Source: Bacteroidales bacterium (GTDB taxonomy: Bacteria > Bacteroidota > Bacteroidia > Bacteroidales > F082). Taken from it: a stretch of DNA of 29,073 bases. The stretch covers positions 1-29,073 of the forward strand of contig JAEEII010000122.1 of assembly GCA_016281295.1 (NCBI GenBank), in the 5' to 3' direction. Shown here one piece after another: positions 15,979 to 24,782 of this stretch; within the stretch, counting starts at the first letter, position 1; each line of letters opens with the position of its first letter. The translations under genes and the position numbers were made by a program. A model generated the notes under the pieces. The model saw only the letters and a list, made by a program, of their open reading frames with translations, did no database searches and was not told where the DNA came from.

Positions 15979-17145
15979 TTACAATTCCAACCTACCCCAA
16001 ACTCCAGTCATATAGGCGATAGCCATGCCGTAGTTGCTGATGGGGATACCTGCCTTGACGGCAAGGTTCGTGCGGTTGATCAGTTGTTTGCGGGTTGCCA
16101 CACAACCTCCACATTGGATGGCCATGGCATATTGGTGGATGTCGGAAATCGGCGAGAGTCCAGCCACATAGTCGAACTCAATGTTTTTACCTGTGAACTT
16201 GCGGATCAAGGCAGGCAACTTCACCCGCCCGATGTCGCCACAGCTAATTTCATGAGTGCACGACTCGAGCATCAAGATTTTATCGCCGTCTTTGAGCTGC
16301 GAAAGATATGGGGTGCCCTTCCGATAGTTCTCGAAATCGCCTTTCAATCGTGCCAAGAGGATGCTGAAGCTGGTCAGTCTTACCTCGTCAGGAACGATTT
16401 TACTGACATATCGGAAAACCTGTGAGTCGGTAACCACCAAGTCGGGACGAGGCATGGTGTCGAAATACTGCTGGAGGTTGGTCTCCTTGAGCACCACACA
16501 GATGCAGTCTTGGTCAAGCGCATCGCGGATAGCCATCACCTGAGGCAGAATCAAACGGCCTTCTGGTGCCTCGTCATCGATGGGGGTCACCAGCACCACT
16601 ACATCGTTAGGCTTGATAAGTCCACCTAACATGGAAGCTTTCGTAAAAGCACTCTCGGGAATCGCTGTCTTTAACGCATCCACGATAACTTGAGAGTTGT
16701 CGCATAAAGTGCTGAATATCAATATTTTAGTATTATACTGATTTTCAATGAGTTGCTGTAAAGAGGCATCCAACCTGGTTTCATCAGCCTTATTATGGAC
16801 AATGATGAATGGAACAGCATATTCCTTGAATTGATCAATTAGCTGAATCTCAGGCTCTCCGAACTGGTTTCCAGTGATGACGAGAAGGGCGCAGTCAACC
16901 TCTTTCAAGGTCTGGTAAGTTTTCTCCACCCGTTTTTTTCCAAGTTCAGAGGTGTCGTCGATGCCTGCGGTGTCGATAAGGACGACGGGGCCGATACCAA
17001 AGATCTCGATGGATTTCTTCACGGGGTCGGTGGTGGTGCCGGCTTGTTCAGAGACGATGGCTATAGATTGTCCCGTCAGCTTGTTGATGATGGAGCTCTT
17101 GCCGCTGTTGGTGCGACCATATATTCCAATTAATGTTCTTTTCAT
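15979..17145 (-). CDS. hydF: [FeFe]-hydrogenase maturation GTPase HydF
   Basis: 388 residues. HydF is the scaffold on which the 2Fe subcluster is assembled before transfer to the hydrogenase. The N-terminal GTPase domain has G1 GRTNSGKS (10-17), DTAG and HNKAD. The C-terminal cluster-binding domain has C296-T-H298 and C345-G-G-C348, the three conserved cysteines. The residue before the last CGGC is Gln (IQCGGC) rather than the His often found there, so the exchangeable fourth ligand may differ. It is downstream of the TM1266-type gene and directly upstream of hydG, in the usual maturation context. Confidence 0.95.
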   Translation of the reverse strand: MKRTLIGIYGRTNSGKSSIINKLTGQSIAIVSEQAGTTTDPVKKSIEIFGIGPVVLIDTAGIDDTSELGKKRVEKTYQTLKEVDCALLVITGNQFGEPEIQLIDQFKEYAVPFIIVHNKADETRLDASLQQLIENQYNTKILIFSTLCDNSQVIVDALKTAIPESAFTKASMLGGLIKPNDVVVLVTPIDDEAPEGRLILPQVMAIRDALDQDCICVVLKETNLQQYFDTMPRPDLVVTDSQVFRYVSKIVPDEVRLTSFSILLARLKGDFENYRKGTPYLSQLKDGDKILMLESCTHEISCGDIGRVKLPALIRKFTGKNIEFDYVAGLSPISDIHQYAMAIQCGGCVATRKQLINRTNLAVKAGIPISNYGMAIAYMTGVWGRLEL

Positions 17146-17152
17146 TCTTTAA

Positions 17153-17327
17153 TTCTACCGAGGTTAAACCCCTAACCTCACCCCCCAACCCCCTCTCCAC
17201 AGTGGAGAGGGGGAGCGTTCTACCCAGGGTTTCTACCGAGATTGAACCCCTAACGGGGTAGCTCCCTCTAAATTCTTAATTATAAATTCTAAATTCTAAA
17301 TTCTCCTTCTACCGAGATTAACCCCCC
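17153..17327. repeat. Three-copy intergenic repeat TTCTACCGAG with AT-rich spacers
   Basis: TTCTACCGAGGTTAAACCCC (17153), TTCTACCGAGATTGAACCCC (17231) and TTCTACCGAGATTAACCCCC (17307) start 78 and 76 bp apart. Between and after them run simple repeats such as TTCTAAATTCTAAATTC and TTCTTAATTCTTAATTC. The whole hydF-regulator gap (17146-17369) is this kind of sequence and holds no gene. Confidence 0.75.
17189..17213. repeat. GC-rich 12-bp inverted repeat
   Basis: CCCCCTCTCCAC (17189-17200) faces GTGGAGAGGGGG (17202-17213) with one base between. The flanking CCTAACCTCACCCCCC is typical of dispersed intergenic repeats seen in several phyla. It could form a strong hairpin between the regulator and hydF and lower downstream expression, but there is no T tract. 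Confidence 0.6.
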
Positions 17328-17369
17328 AGGGTATCTCCCTCTAAATTATAAATTTTAAATTCTTAATTC

Positions 17370-17615
17370 TTAATTCTTAACGGGTAGCAGCGCCGACTTC
17401 ACCTCAATCCCCTCAACGCGACCCAGTTGGCCGGTAAGGGAACCTATACGATCCGTGGTGCCTTCAAAGACCACAGATATAAGACTATAACTTTCTCTTG
17501 GGAAGCCTTGGCGGCAGATGATGATGTCGGCGTGTCGCGACAACACCTCGTTAAGCTGAGGAGCCGACTGACGGTCTCCTACATAAATGATGACGGTGCC
17601 TATTCTCTTTTCCAT
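17370..17615 (-). CDS. TM1266-type putative iron-only hydrogenase system regulator
   Basis: 81 residues, matching the small ACT-like family often encoded beside [FeFe]-hydrogenase maturation genes (TM1266 family). The start MEKRIGTVIIYVGDR gives the family's usual N-terminus, and RIGSLTGQLGRVEGIEVKS is the characteristic C-terminal strand-helix-strand part. It has no DNA-binding motif of its own, so a regulatory role is inferred from genomic association. It is the first gene of the regulator-hydF-hydG set, but the 224-base repeat-rich gap before hydF makes tight co-transcription uncertain. Confidence 0.85.
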   Translation of the reverse strand: MEKRIGTVIIYVGDRQSAPQLNEVLSRHADIIICRQGFPRESYSLISVVFEGTTDRIGSLTGQLGRVEGIEVKSALLPVKN

Positions 17616-17718
17616 AGGTGTGTTACTTTTGGATCAGACTGTATGTTGTGCCGCATCGGCTTTGATGTCAACGCAAAGTCTCCATCGCAGTGCAATACGG
17701 TGATTTTTTATTCGGCGG

Positions 17719-17726
17719 CAAAGATA
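17719..17726 (-). promoter_or_regulatory. -7 box for the hydrogenase-maturation unit
   Basis: TATCTTTG on the minus strand fits TAnnTTTG and would give a leader of about 95 bases before the ATG at 17615. No good -33 TTTG is visible at the right spacing. Confidence 0.4.
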
Positions 17727-17790
17727 AGAATAAATTTAGAATTATGAAGTTTTTAGAGGTAAAATGGGCATCGCAACATATAAAAATGTT

Positions 17791-17798
17791 TATTTTTG
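17791..17798 (+). promoter_or_regulatory. -7 box for the lipoprotein-peptidase operon
   Basis: TATTTTTG fits TAnnTTTG but ends only four bases before the ATG at 17803, implying a very short or absent leader, or initiation at the second ATG at 17806. No -33 box is obvious. Confidence 0.4.
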
Positions 17799-17802
17799 CA
17801 AA

Positions 17803-18336
17803 ATGATGAAAAAGTCTCTGGTCATAGCACTCTTCGCTTGCCTCGTCCTGACCGCCTGTCAGGAGAAGGTGGAGTATCCCATTGAGCCAAGAATCACCTA
17901 TCAAGGGCTAAGTTACCTGATGAATGCCGACAGCACCTTGACGGGTGAGGTGGTGCTTTCCATCGGCTATACCGATGGCGACGGCGACCTGGGCCTCGAC
18001 GATGCCGACTCCATTTATCCCTTCGGTCCCCACGATCCTCATTATTACAACCTGATTATCGATTATCTGAAATGGGATGGAACCACTTTCGTGGAGACCC
18101 CCTTGCTCAGCTGGAACCAACAAGCTCAACAATACGATACCATCAGTTTCAATGCGAGGTTCAAACGCCTGATATTCACTGAAGAAGAAAAAGCCATCTC
18201 GGGAACTATCGATTATAAAATGATGGTTTTCAATCCACTTTCACCCAACGACACCATCAAATTCAAGGTGCGTCTCCTCGACCGAGCGTTGCATGAGAGT
18301 AACACTATTGAAACTGATGCCATTACATTGAATTAA
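17803..18336 (+). CDS. Lipoprotein of unknown function, first gene of the peptidase operon
   Basis: 177 residues from the ATG at 17803 (MMKKSLVIALFACLVLTACQ). The signal peptide ends in a lipobox (VLTAC), so Cys is lipidated. An upstream start at 17764 would add 13 residues before the signal peptide and would place coding sequence over the -7 box, so it is rejected. The mature part is a beta-rich single domain with an acidic TDGDGDLGLDDAD stretch, which could bind calcium. It precedes the M1 peptidase gene by 21 bases. It resembles uncharacterised Bacteroidales lipoproteins; no function is assigned. Confidence 0.82.
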   Translation: MMKKSLVIALFACLVLTACQEKVEYPIEPRITYQGLSYLMNADSTLTGEVVLSIGYTDGDGDLGLDDADSIYPFGPHDPHYYNLIIDYLKWDGTTFVETPLLSWNQQAQQYDTISFNARFKRLIFTEEEKAISGTIDYKMMVFNPLSPNDTIKFKVRLLDRALHESNTIETDAITLN

Positions 18337-18357
18337 GAATTAAGAACTTATATAGAT

Positions 18358-20634
18358 ATGATAAAAAGATTTATTCTGATTATTGGTATGATTGCCCTGT
18401 TGGGCAATGGCTGGGCACAGACTGCCGGCGAGAATTTTGACGTGACTCATTATGAAATCCGTCTGTGGGATTTCAACTTCAGCAGCCACACCCTCCAGGG
18501 GGAAGCATTTATTGACATCACTGTGACGGCTCCCACCGACACCTTCGTGCTGGAGCTGAAAAGCCTCACTGTCACGGATGCTGCCACGGAATCTTACAGC
18601 GTGACCGACTTCCATCAAGAAGGCGACTTCCTCACTATCGTCATCGATGAAACCGCCAATGCGGGCGAGACCATCACGCTCGATGTCCGCTATGGAGGCA
18701 ACACTTTCAGCGAGACCTGGGGCGGCGTGGAATGGTGGGGAAGCAACTATGTTTATAACCTCGGTGTGGGCTTCGACAGCCAGCCGCACAACCTCGGCAA
18801 GACTTGGTTCCCTTGTGTTGACAACTTCACCGACAAAGCCACCTACACCTTATATATTACGGTAGATAACAACAAGAAAGCCATTTGTGGCGGCAACCTG
18901 TTCAACACCTTCGACAACGGTGACGGCACTACCACATGGCATTGGGAGACCCCTCAGGAAATCGCCACCTATCACATCTCATTCGCCATCGGCGATTATC
19001 AGGTATGGGAAGACACCTATCACGGCATTGAACGCGACATCCCCGTGCAGGTCTTTGCCAAGCCTTACCAGATGAGCAATGTACCTGGCACCTTCGCCAA
19101 TGTCAAATCCATCGCCGCCTTCTATGAAGAGACTTTCGGCCCTTACCCCTTCAACCGGATCGGCTATGTCAGCACAGAAAAAGGGTGCATGGAACACACC
19201 GATAACATCGCCATGGCCGCCGACATCATCAACGGCAACACCACCCAAGAAGAATATGTGGCTCATGAGCTGTCGCACATGTATTTCGGCAACAAAGTCA
19301 CCTGCTCCACGGCAGGCGACATGTGGCTCAACGAGGGCTTCGCACAGTTCTGCGGTCAGTTCTACCGTGTTGGTGTTTACGGCGAAGACAACTTCCAAAC
19401 AGGGATGAACAGCCTGATGCGATCCATCACCAACTGGTGTAACCAGGAAAACAACTGGATCCCTTTAAACAACATGCCCTTGGACATGACCTACGACAGC
19501 AAGGCCATTTATGACCGTGGCGCCGTCATCGTCAACACCATGATGAATTACATGGGCCGCGATAACTTCCTCAACGGCATACGCCATTACTTAGAGACCT
19601 ACTCTTTCGGCGCCGCCACCTCTGAGCAGCTGCGTGACGCCCTCACCGAAGCCACGGGCATCGACATGACAGGGTTCTTCGACACTTACGTCTTCTGCGG
19701 CGGCATGCCTCATTACGATGTGGGAATAGGCCAGATCAGCCAAAACGGCTCGCAATACGACGTGGAAGTCAGGATGACTTATCAGCACAAAGGCCCTTCC
19801 CATGTAGGACACGACAACCGCGTGGAGGTCACCTTTATGAGTGCTGACGGACAGCTGCAAACCGCACTGGTAGGATGGGACGGCCTGGAAGAAAGCGTGA
19901 ACGTGACACTCGACTTTGAACCCGTGGCCGCATTCACCGACTACTACAACCATTTCCTCGACGCCAAATTAGACCAAAACATGATGGCCACTGCACCCAT
20001 CAATTTCACCGTCGAGAACCTCCAAACCAAAGTTACCAGCGTCAGCGACTCCACCTTAATCCGCGTTGAAGGACACCTGGTCCGCCCCGAAGACGACCCA
20101 GAAATCATCGGCATGACCCTCTCCACCTCACATTACTGGAATGTGATTCGACATGACTTCGGAGAGGCCGAGGTCACCGGCATCTTCAAGTATTCCAACA
20201 ACATCAACAACGACGGCGACATCATTCACACCGAAAATGACTCCGCCGTCCTCCTCTACCGCTCAGGGATTACCGACACCTGGCACACCATCCCCTACAC
20301 ACAAGAAGGCACCTGGAAACTCGGACGCTTCCATGTCGATAACCTGATGACCGGACAATACACCATCGGCGTCCTCGACAAGACCCTCTTCACCGTCAAC
20401 GAGAATCCCGCAACAACCCCTTCTATCTTCCCGAATCCAGCAAAAAGTCAAGTCAACCTAACCTGGGACAGACCTTGCGATGGTATCATCAACATCTACA
20501 ACCAGCATCTCCAGCTCCTGAAGTCAATCCCTTATCGCGACACCCAAACGATTAGTCTTAACATAAGCGACTTGGCTGCCGGCATGTACCTTATAGAAAA
20601 CAACCACACCATTCAAAAACTCATTATTCGTTAA
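18358..20634 (+). CDS. Secreted M1-family metallopeptidase with T9SS sorting domain
   Basis: 758 residues. A signal peptide covers about 1-20 (ending NGWAQ). A beta-rich N-terminal domain precedes the gluzincin core: G276-C-M-E-H (GXMEN-like, with His in the Asn position), then H303-E-L-S-H307 and, 18 residues later, E326, the HEXXH-X18-E zinc site of M1 aminopeptidases. The Tyr that helps stabilise the transition state is probably in KAIYDRGAVIVN. Residues about 680-758 form a T9SS sorting domain (SIFPNPAKSQ, LAAGMYLIEN, ending KLIIR), so the enzyme is expected at the cell surface or released. Substrate specificity cannot be read from sequence; peptide scavenging is likely. It is flanked closely by lipoprotein genes. 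Confidence 0.93.
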   Translation: MIKRFILIIGMIALLGNGWAQTAGENFDVTHYEIRLWDFNFSSHTLQGEAFIDITVTAPTDTFVLELKSLTVTDAATESYSVTDFHQEGDFLTIVIDETANAGETITLDVRYGGNTFSETWGGVEWWGSNYVYNLGVGFDSQPHNLGKTWFPCVDNFTDKATYTLYITVDNNKKAICGGNLFNTFDNGDGTTTWHWETPQEIATYHISFAIGDYQVWEDTYHGIERDIPVQVFAKPYQMSNVPGTFANVKSIAAFYEETFGPYPFNRIGYVSTEKGCMEHTDNIAMAADIINGNTTQEEYVAHELSHMYFGNKVTCSTAGDMWLNEGFAQFCGQFYRVGVYGEDNFQTGMNSLMRSITNWCNQENNWIPLNNMPLDMTYDSKAIYDRGAVIVNTMMNYMGRDNFLNGIRHYLETYSFGAATSEQLRDALTEATGIDMTGFFDTYVFCGGMPHYDVGIGQISQNGSQYDVEVRMTYQHKGPSHVGHDNRVEVTFMSADGQLQTALVGWDGLEESVNVTLDFEPVAAFTDYYNHFLDAKLDQNMMATAPINFTVENLQTKVTSVSDSTLIRVEGHLVRPEDDPEIIGMTLSTSHYWNVIRHDFGEAEVTGIFKYSNNINNDGDIIHTENDSAVLLYRSGITDTWHTIPYTQEGTWKLGRFHVDNLMTGQYTIGVLDKTLFTVNENPATTPSIFPNPAKSQVNLTWDRPCDGIINIYNQHLQLLKSIPYRDTQTISLNISDLAAGMYLIENNHTIQKLIIR

Positions 20635-20637
20635 TCC

Positions 20638-21120
20638 ATGAAAAAACCTATCATCATCTTGCTCATGCTTGTAAGCGCAATGGCTTTCAACGCATGCGGT
20701 GACCACGAGGAAGACAATGCCTGGAGTCGATTCTACGGCTATACCAAAGACGACATCGTGGGTCATTATGAGGCCAACCCTGATGAGGCTTGTTATGCCC
20801 CGCTGCCCACTGAAGGCGTCGTCGTTTATCGCAATGTCACCATCGACATCACCCCGCTCGAGAACAACAGCGTGAGTTTAAGAATCATCATCCCCGATGT
20901 AATCAACAAGGTCTTTACCGGAGCTGCCAACCTCAACGAAAACGACTCCGACCTGAGTTTCCATAACTACAACGAAGACATTCTCTTTACCGTTTACAAA
21001 AACGACCAAAACCAAGTTCGCCTCCACGGTCGTGAACGCTACTGCATCTACGATGAAGACCATGAACTCGTTGACTGCATCCTGCATGGATTTGACGTCA
21101 TCAAAACTCCAGCTAACTAA
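20638..21120 (+). CDS. Small lipoprotein, possibly surface exposed
   Basis: 160 residues. Signal peptide MKKPIIILLMLVSAMAFNAC gives a lipidated Cys. The residues after it (GDHEED) are acidic, as in the lipoprotein export signals that send Bacteroidota lipoproteins to the outer face. The rest is beta-rich, with ITPLENNSVSLRIIIPDV and VYKNDQNQVRLHGRE, like lipocalin-like or other beta-barrel-like lipoproteins of this phylum. It starts three bases after the stop of the M1 peptidase gene and is surely in the same operon. No family is recognised. Confidence 0.82.
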   Translation: MKKPIIILLMLVSAMAFNACGDHEEDNAWSRFYGYTKDDIVGHYEANPDEACYAPLPTEGVVVYRNVTIDITPLENNSVSLRIIIPDVINKVFTGAANLNENDSDLSFHNYNEDILFTVYKNDQNQVRLHGRERYCIYDEDHELVDCILHGFDVIKTPAN

Positions 21121-21167
21121 ACATTCTTAATTCCAACATCCGTATCATCAACAAAATCACAACGTAT

Positions 21168-22367
21168 ATGAAAAAAAGTAGTTTACTCCTATTCGCCTTG
21201 ATTATTTTTGGCATGACAGGAAACGCGCAACATGCCATCGACATGAAACTGGTGAACAAAGCACTGCACCAACAAACTCCATCCCTGCGCAACGATATCG
21301 CTCCTTCACGTGCCGTATATCATAAAAACGAGGATGCCATCACACTCTTCCGCGACAATTTCAGTTATGACGAAATCGAGTATTTCCTTGCTGAAATCAC
21401 CACCTCTTTTCAAGATCTGGGCACATGGAAACCCTATTCCCTCACCACATACGAATACAACTACAACCTCATGCCCTTGGTAATCTTGACGCAAAAATGG
21501 GAGGATGAGTATGTCAACGATAAAATGACCACCATCAGCTATAACGATGATGACTTCAATCCTCTCATCCAAGAAGAACTGTTCCAAAAATGGGAAAACG
21601 GACAGTGGGTTAACATCAAAAAGCACATGTATTCCTACGATCCGGAACAAACTATCCTTATCAAAGAATGGAATGGTAACAACTTTGACAACCAATACTT
21701 ATATACTATTGAAACTCAAGGTGTCAACACCACTGTTTTGCTTCAAAGCTGGAACGGTGGGGCTTGGATGAACGAGGAAAAACAAGAAATCACCTACAAT
21801 CACAACCACGAAATCCAAGAAGTTGTCACCATGCAATGGGACATCCCTAACTGGATTAATAAGGAAAAACAGGTTTACGAATATAAAGACACGTTTAAAC
21901 CGAACAAAATCACAAAGACTTTATGGGAAAACGGCGCATGGTCACCCAACCATGTCAAGACCATCGAATACACTTACCCGGATAACAACTCCATCGATGC
22001 CATTTGCCAGTCGAACTATGGGGGAGCCGAAGCGTTGAATGATGACATCGAACTCTTTTACAACGACGGGAACAGCATCGTCTATTATGACGTGCACGAG
22101 GTGGAAATTGATTTAATTGATGTCACCAAGCTTTCTGAACACACTGCCAACAGTCAGTTCATCGTCGCTCCCAACCCCATTGAAGACCAAATCCACATCA
22201 ACGGCGAACATTTCGTGAAGGCTGAAATATTTACCTTGACAGGACAGAAAGTGCTGGAGAGCACGACACCTGTCATCACATTGAACCATCTTTCGTCAGG
22301 AGCCTATCTGCTCAAAATCCAAGACCAAAGCGGCCGCGTGGAAACCCAGAAAGTTTTAGTCAAGTAA
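21168..22367 (+). CDS. T9SS-exported protein with Trp-rich tandem repeats
   Basis: 399 residues. Signal peptide MKKSSLLLFALIIFGMTGNA. Residues about 100-265 contain six imperfect units of 25-32 residues built on W-x-N/D-x-x-W-x-N...K...Y-x-Y: for example QKWENGQWVNIKKHMYSYD, QSWNGGAWMNEEKQEITYN and TLWENGAWSPNHVKTIEYTY. This periodicity suggests a beta-solenoid or a beta-meander. The last 75 residues are a T9SS sorting domain (VAPNPIEDQ, SSGAYLLKI, ending QKVLVK). It is 47 bases after the small lipoprotein, last in the plus-strand operon, and is followed by a terminator. Function unknown; binding or structural role is inference. Confidence 0.85.
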   Translation: MKKSSLLLFALIIFGMTGNAQHAIDMKLVNKALHQQTPSLRNDIAPSRAVYHKNEDAITLFRDNFSYDEIEYFLAEITTSFQDLGTWKPYSLTTYEYNYNLMPLVILTQKWEDEYVNDKMTTISYNDDDFNPLIQEELFQKWENGQWVNIKKHMYSYDPEQTILIKEWNGNNFDNQYLYTIETQGVNTTVLLQSWNGGAWMNEEKQEITYNHNHEIQEVVTMQWDIPNWINKEKQVYEYKDTFKPNKITKTLWENGAWSPNHVKTIEYTYPDNNSIDAICQSNYGGAEALNDDIELFYNDGNSIVYYDVHEVEIDLIDVTKLSEHTANSQFIVAPNPIEDQIHINGEHFVKAEIFTLTGQKVLESTTPVITLNHLSSGAYLLKIQDQSGRVETQKVLVK

Positions 22368-22387
22368 AAACAACGTCTTTGTACTAC

Positions 22388-22425
22388 AAAAAAAGTGAGC
22401 CTTCTGATGGAAGCTCACTTTTTTT
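22388..22425. terminator. Bidirectional intrinsic terminator
   Basis: AAAAAAAGTGAGC (22388-22400) pairs with GCTCACTTTTTTT (22413-22425), giving a 13-bp stem and a T run in both directions. It lies between two converging genes and ends both operons. Confidence 0.9.
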
Positions 22426-22443
22426 ATCGCAATGAAAGAATGT

Positions 22444-23025
22444 TTAATACACGTCTTTGAGTTGCATGAGATTAAATGAAAGGTTGCCATAAGTGGCATG
22501 AGACGTGCAAACAGCACCAATCTCGACATAACCAAAGAGTTTGAACGAAAGGCCAGCGCCATAATTGAAGTGGCTGTTAATTTGGTTGGCATCGTAATCG
22601 TGGTAAACCGTATGATTCTCACTATCGATATTGATGGTACTGCAATCCGTCACACCTGTGGTTTCATTGCTATAGCCAATCAAAGGGGTGAAATTCATCC
22701 AAGGGGTGACAGGGATTTTATAACCCACATTGATTGTCAAGGCAGTGTGGTCATTGTATAGCATTGGAGTAATCTTATTACCAAAACGATGTTCAGGTGA
22801 CTGATAAATAAAATCGAGATAAACACCCATTATAGAAAGGCTTACTCCACCACCAAGATTGGCATAGGTGTCGTCAACGTGGCCATTGAAATGATAGCCC
22901 ACAACACCAAGGTTGAAACCGACGGTAACATCATTCCGGTTCTGTGAAAAATCAAACCATTGCGCTTTCACACTCATGGTCATCATGGCCAGCAAGGCCA
23001 CCATGATAATAGATTTACTTTTCAT
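22444..23025 (-). CDS. Small outer-membrane beta-barrel-like protein
   Basis: 193 residues. Signal peptide MKSKSIIMVALLAMMTMSVKA, then alternating amphipathic strands (VTVGFNLGVVGYHF, GGGVSLSIMGVYLDFIY, HTALTINVGYKI, YGAGLSFKLFGYVEIGA) typical of an eight-strand outer-membrane barrel. It lies 35 bases after the decarboxylase beta gene on the same strand and could be read through from that operon, although no metabolic link is evident. It converges on the T9SS repeat protein, with a shared terminator between them. No family assigned. Confidence 0.75.
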   Translation of the reverse strand: MKSKSIIMVALLAMMTMSVKAQWFDFSQNRNDVTVGFNLGVVGYHFNGHVDDTYANLGGGVSLSIMGVYLDFIYQSPEHRFGNKITPMLYNDHTALTINVGYKIPVTPWMNFTPLIGYSNETTGVTDCSTINIDSENHTVYHDYDANQINSHFNYGAGLSFKLFGYVEIGAVCTSHATYGNLSFNLMQLKDVY

Positions 23026-23060
23026 TTGTTTTTGTCTTTAATATTCTATTTAACGTTAAA

Positions 23061-24779
23061 TTACATCATAAGGAACGACATCATCACACCGGCAGCGACA
23101 GCTGAGCCAATCACGCCAGAGACGTTCGGGGCCATGGCATGCATGAGCAGGTGATTTGACGGGTCATATTTCTGACCTTCCACTTCGACCACACGGGCAC
23201 TGTCGGGCACAGCCGAAACACCAGCGGCACCGATCATCGGGTTGATTTTCTCCTTCAGGAAGAGATTCATCAACTTAGCGCCCATCAAGCCACCGGCGGT
23301 AGCCACAGCAAACGAGCAGGCACCCAAGACGAAGATCTTAATGGAGCTTGCGGTAAGGAACACAGAGGCCTGTGTGGAGGCACCCACCGTAAGACCCAAG
23401 ATGATGGTCACAATGTCAATCAACGGGTTGGAGGCGGTGTTCTGCAAACGCTTCACCACGCCCGACTCTTTGATGATGTTACCGAAGAACAGCATACCCA
23501 ACAGCGGCAGGGCAGTGGGGCTGATGAAGGTAGTCAAGATGAGGCCAACGATGGGGAACATAATCTTTTCTGTCTTGTTCACCATGCGGGGTGCTTTCAT
23601 CTTGATAAGACGTTCTTTCTTGGAGGTCAGCAAACGGATGATAGGCGGCTGGATCACCGGCACCAAGGCCATGTAGGAATAGGCTGCGATGGCGATAGGT
23701 CCGATGAGGTTACGCGTGCCGTTCATGCCATTGGCCAAACGAGAGGAGAGGAAGATGGCGGTAGGACCGTCAGCACCACCGATGATGCCGATAGCGCCGG
23801 CCTCACGCAGGTTGAATCCGAGATACAAGGCACCGATGAAGGTGAGGAACACGCCAAGCTGAGCGGCGGCACCCAGCACCATCAGTTTCGGGTTGGCGAT
23901 GAGCGACGAGAAGTCGGTCATAGCGCCGATGCCAAGGAAGATTAACGGAGGATAAACGCCAGAGGTCACACCGAAGTACAGGTAGTTGAGCACGCTGCCC
24001 TTCTGGTAGAGACCCGTCTGGAGGTTCAGCTCACCGCTTTGGAACACACCGTTCATCAAACCTTTCACACTTTCAATGTCGTGATTGGTCAGGCCAAAGT
24101 CAGCCATGTTCAGGTGTTCGACAGACTTGATGGCTTCGCTGAGCACCAAATGTTTATCACCGGGGTTCTCGCCAAAGACGCTCACCAGCAAGGCTTTTGC
24201 TGTGTCCATATCCATGTTGAGCGTCCCTGCGTCCATCATGGCTTGCAGATTGGCTAGACCTTCCGCCAAGCTGATGCCATAGCCTTGGAAGAAGGGGATG
24301 TTACCGCAGATGATACCAGTTCCGATGGGGATCAGCAGCATCGGCTCAAACTCAAAGCGCACGGCCAGGAAGATGAAGAGGATACCCACGAGAATCATGA
24401 TGATATTGCCGATCTTGCAGTTTCTGAAACCTGTGAGGATCCAGAACTTACGCAGACCATCCTTCAGCTGTGCTTTGGAGGAAAGGTCCTCTTCGGCTTG
24501 AAGCGTTTGTGTCGTGGCAGGTTTTGTCTCGGCGACTTGCTGAGCGGCTGTCGGGGCAGTCTCGGCAGCTTCCGCCACCATGCTGTCGGCCATCTCAGCC
24601 AACTGGGCGTTGCTTTCTTCAACGCTCATGTCACTGACCTCCGTCGTCTGTTCGGTGAGGTCGCTTATCCGGGTAGCGAACATGGGGTTGTTGACCACCG
24701 CCATGTTCAGCAGGAATAAGACGACTAACGAGGCCAGGATGACGACCGGTCTTCTATAAATACTTTTCTTTCCCAACAT
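23061..24779 (-). CDS. mmdB: Methylmalonyl-CoA decarboxylase / oxaloacetate-decarboxylase-type beta subunit (Na+ pump)
   Basis: 572 residues of multi-span membrane protein. The beta subunit decarboxylates carboxybiotin and couples this to Na+ export. Conserved signatures: GGADGPTAIFLSSRLA near 330-345, YSYMALVPVIQPPI, and GAAGVSAVPDSARV with HAMAPNVSGVIGSAVAAG at the C-terminus. It is much longer than usual members (about 400 residues). An N-terminal extension of about 110 residues has one helix (VVILASLVVLFLLNMAVV) and a Glu/Ala-rich linker. A second insertion of about 70 residues (roughly 175-245, LQAMMDAGTLNMDM to GVFQSGELNLQTG) precedes GSVLNYLYFGV. It begins three bases after mmdC. The substrate is taken as methylmalonyl-CoA because epimerase and mmdA are in the same operon. 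Confidence 0.92.
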   Translation of the reverse strand: MLGKKSIYRRPVVILASLVVLFLLNMAVVNNPMFATRISDLTEQTTEVSDMSVEESNAQLAEMADSMVAEAAETAPTAAQQVAETKPATTQTLQAEEDLSSKAQLKDGLRKFWILTGFRNCKIGNIIMILVGILFIFLAVRFEFEPMLLIPIGTGIICGNIPFFQGYGISLAEGLANLQAMMDAGTLNMDMDTAKALLVSVFGENPGDKHLVLSEAIKSVEHLNMADFGLTNHDIESVKGLMNGVFQSGELNLQTGLYQKGSVLNYLYFGVTSGVYPPLIFLGIGAMTDFSSLIANPKLMVLGAAAQLGVFLTFIGALYLGFNLREAGAIGIIGGADGPTAIFLSSRLANGMNGTRNLIGPIAIAAYSYMALVPVIQPPIIRLLTSKKERLIKMKAPRMVNKTEKIMFPIVGLILTTFISPTALPLLGMLFFGNIIKESGVVKRLQNTASNPLIDIVTIILGLTVGASTQASVFLTASSIKIFVLGACSFAVATAGGLMGAKLMNLFLKEKINPMIGAAGVSAVPDSARVVEVEGQKYDPSNHLLMHAMAPNVSGVIGSAVAAGVMMSFLMM

Positions 24780-24782
24780 GAC

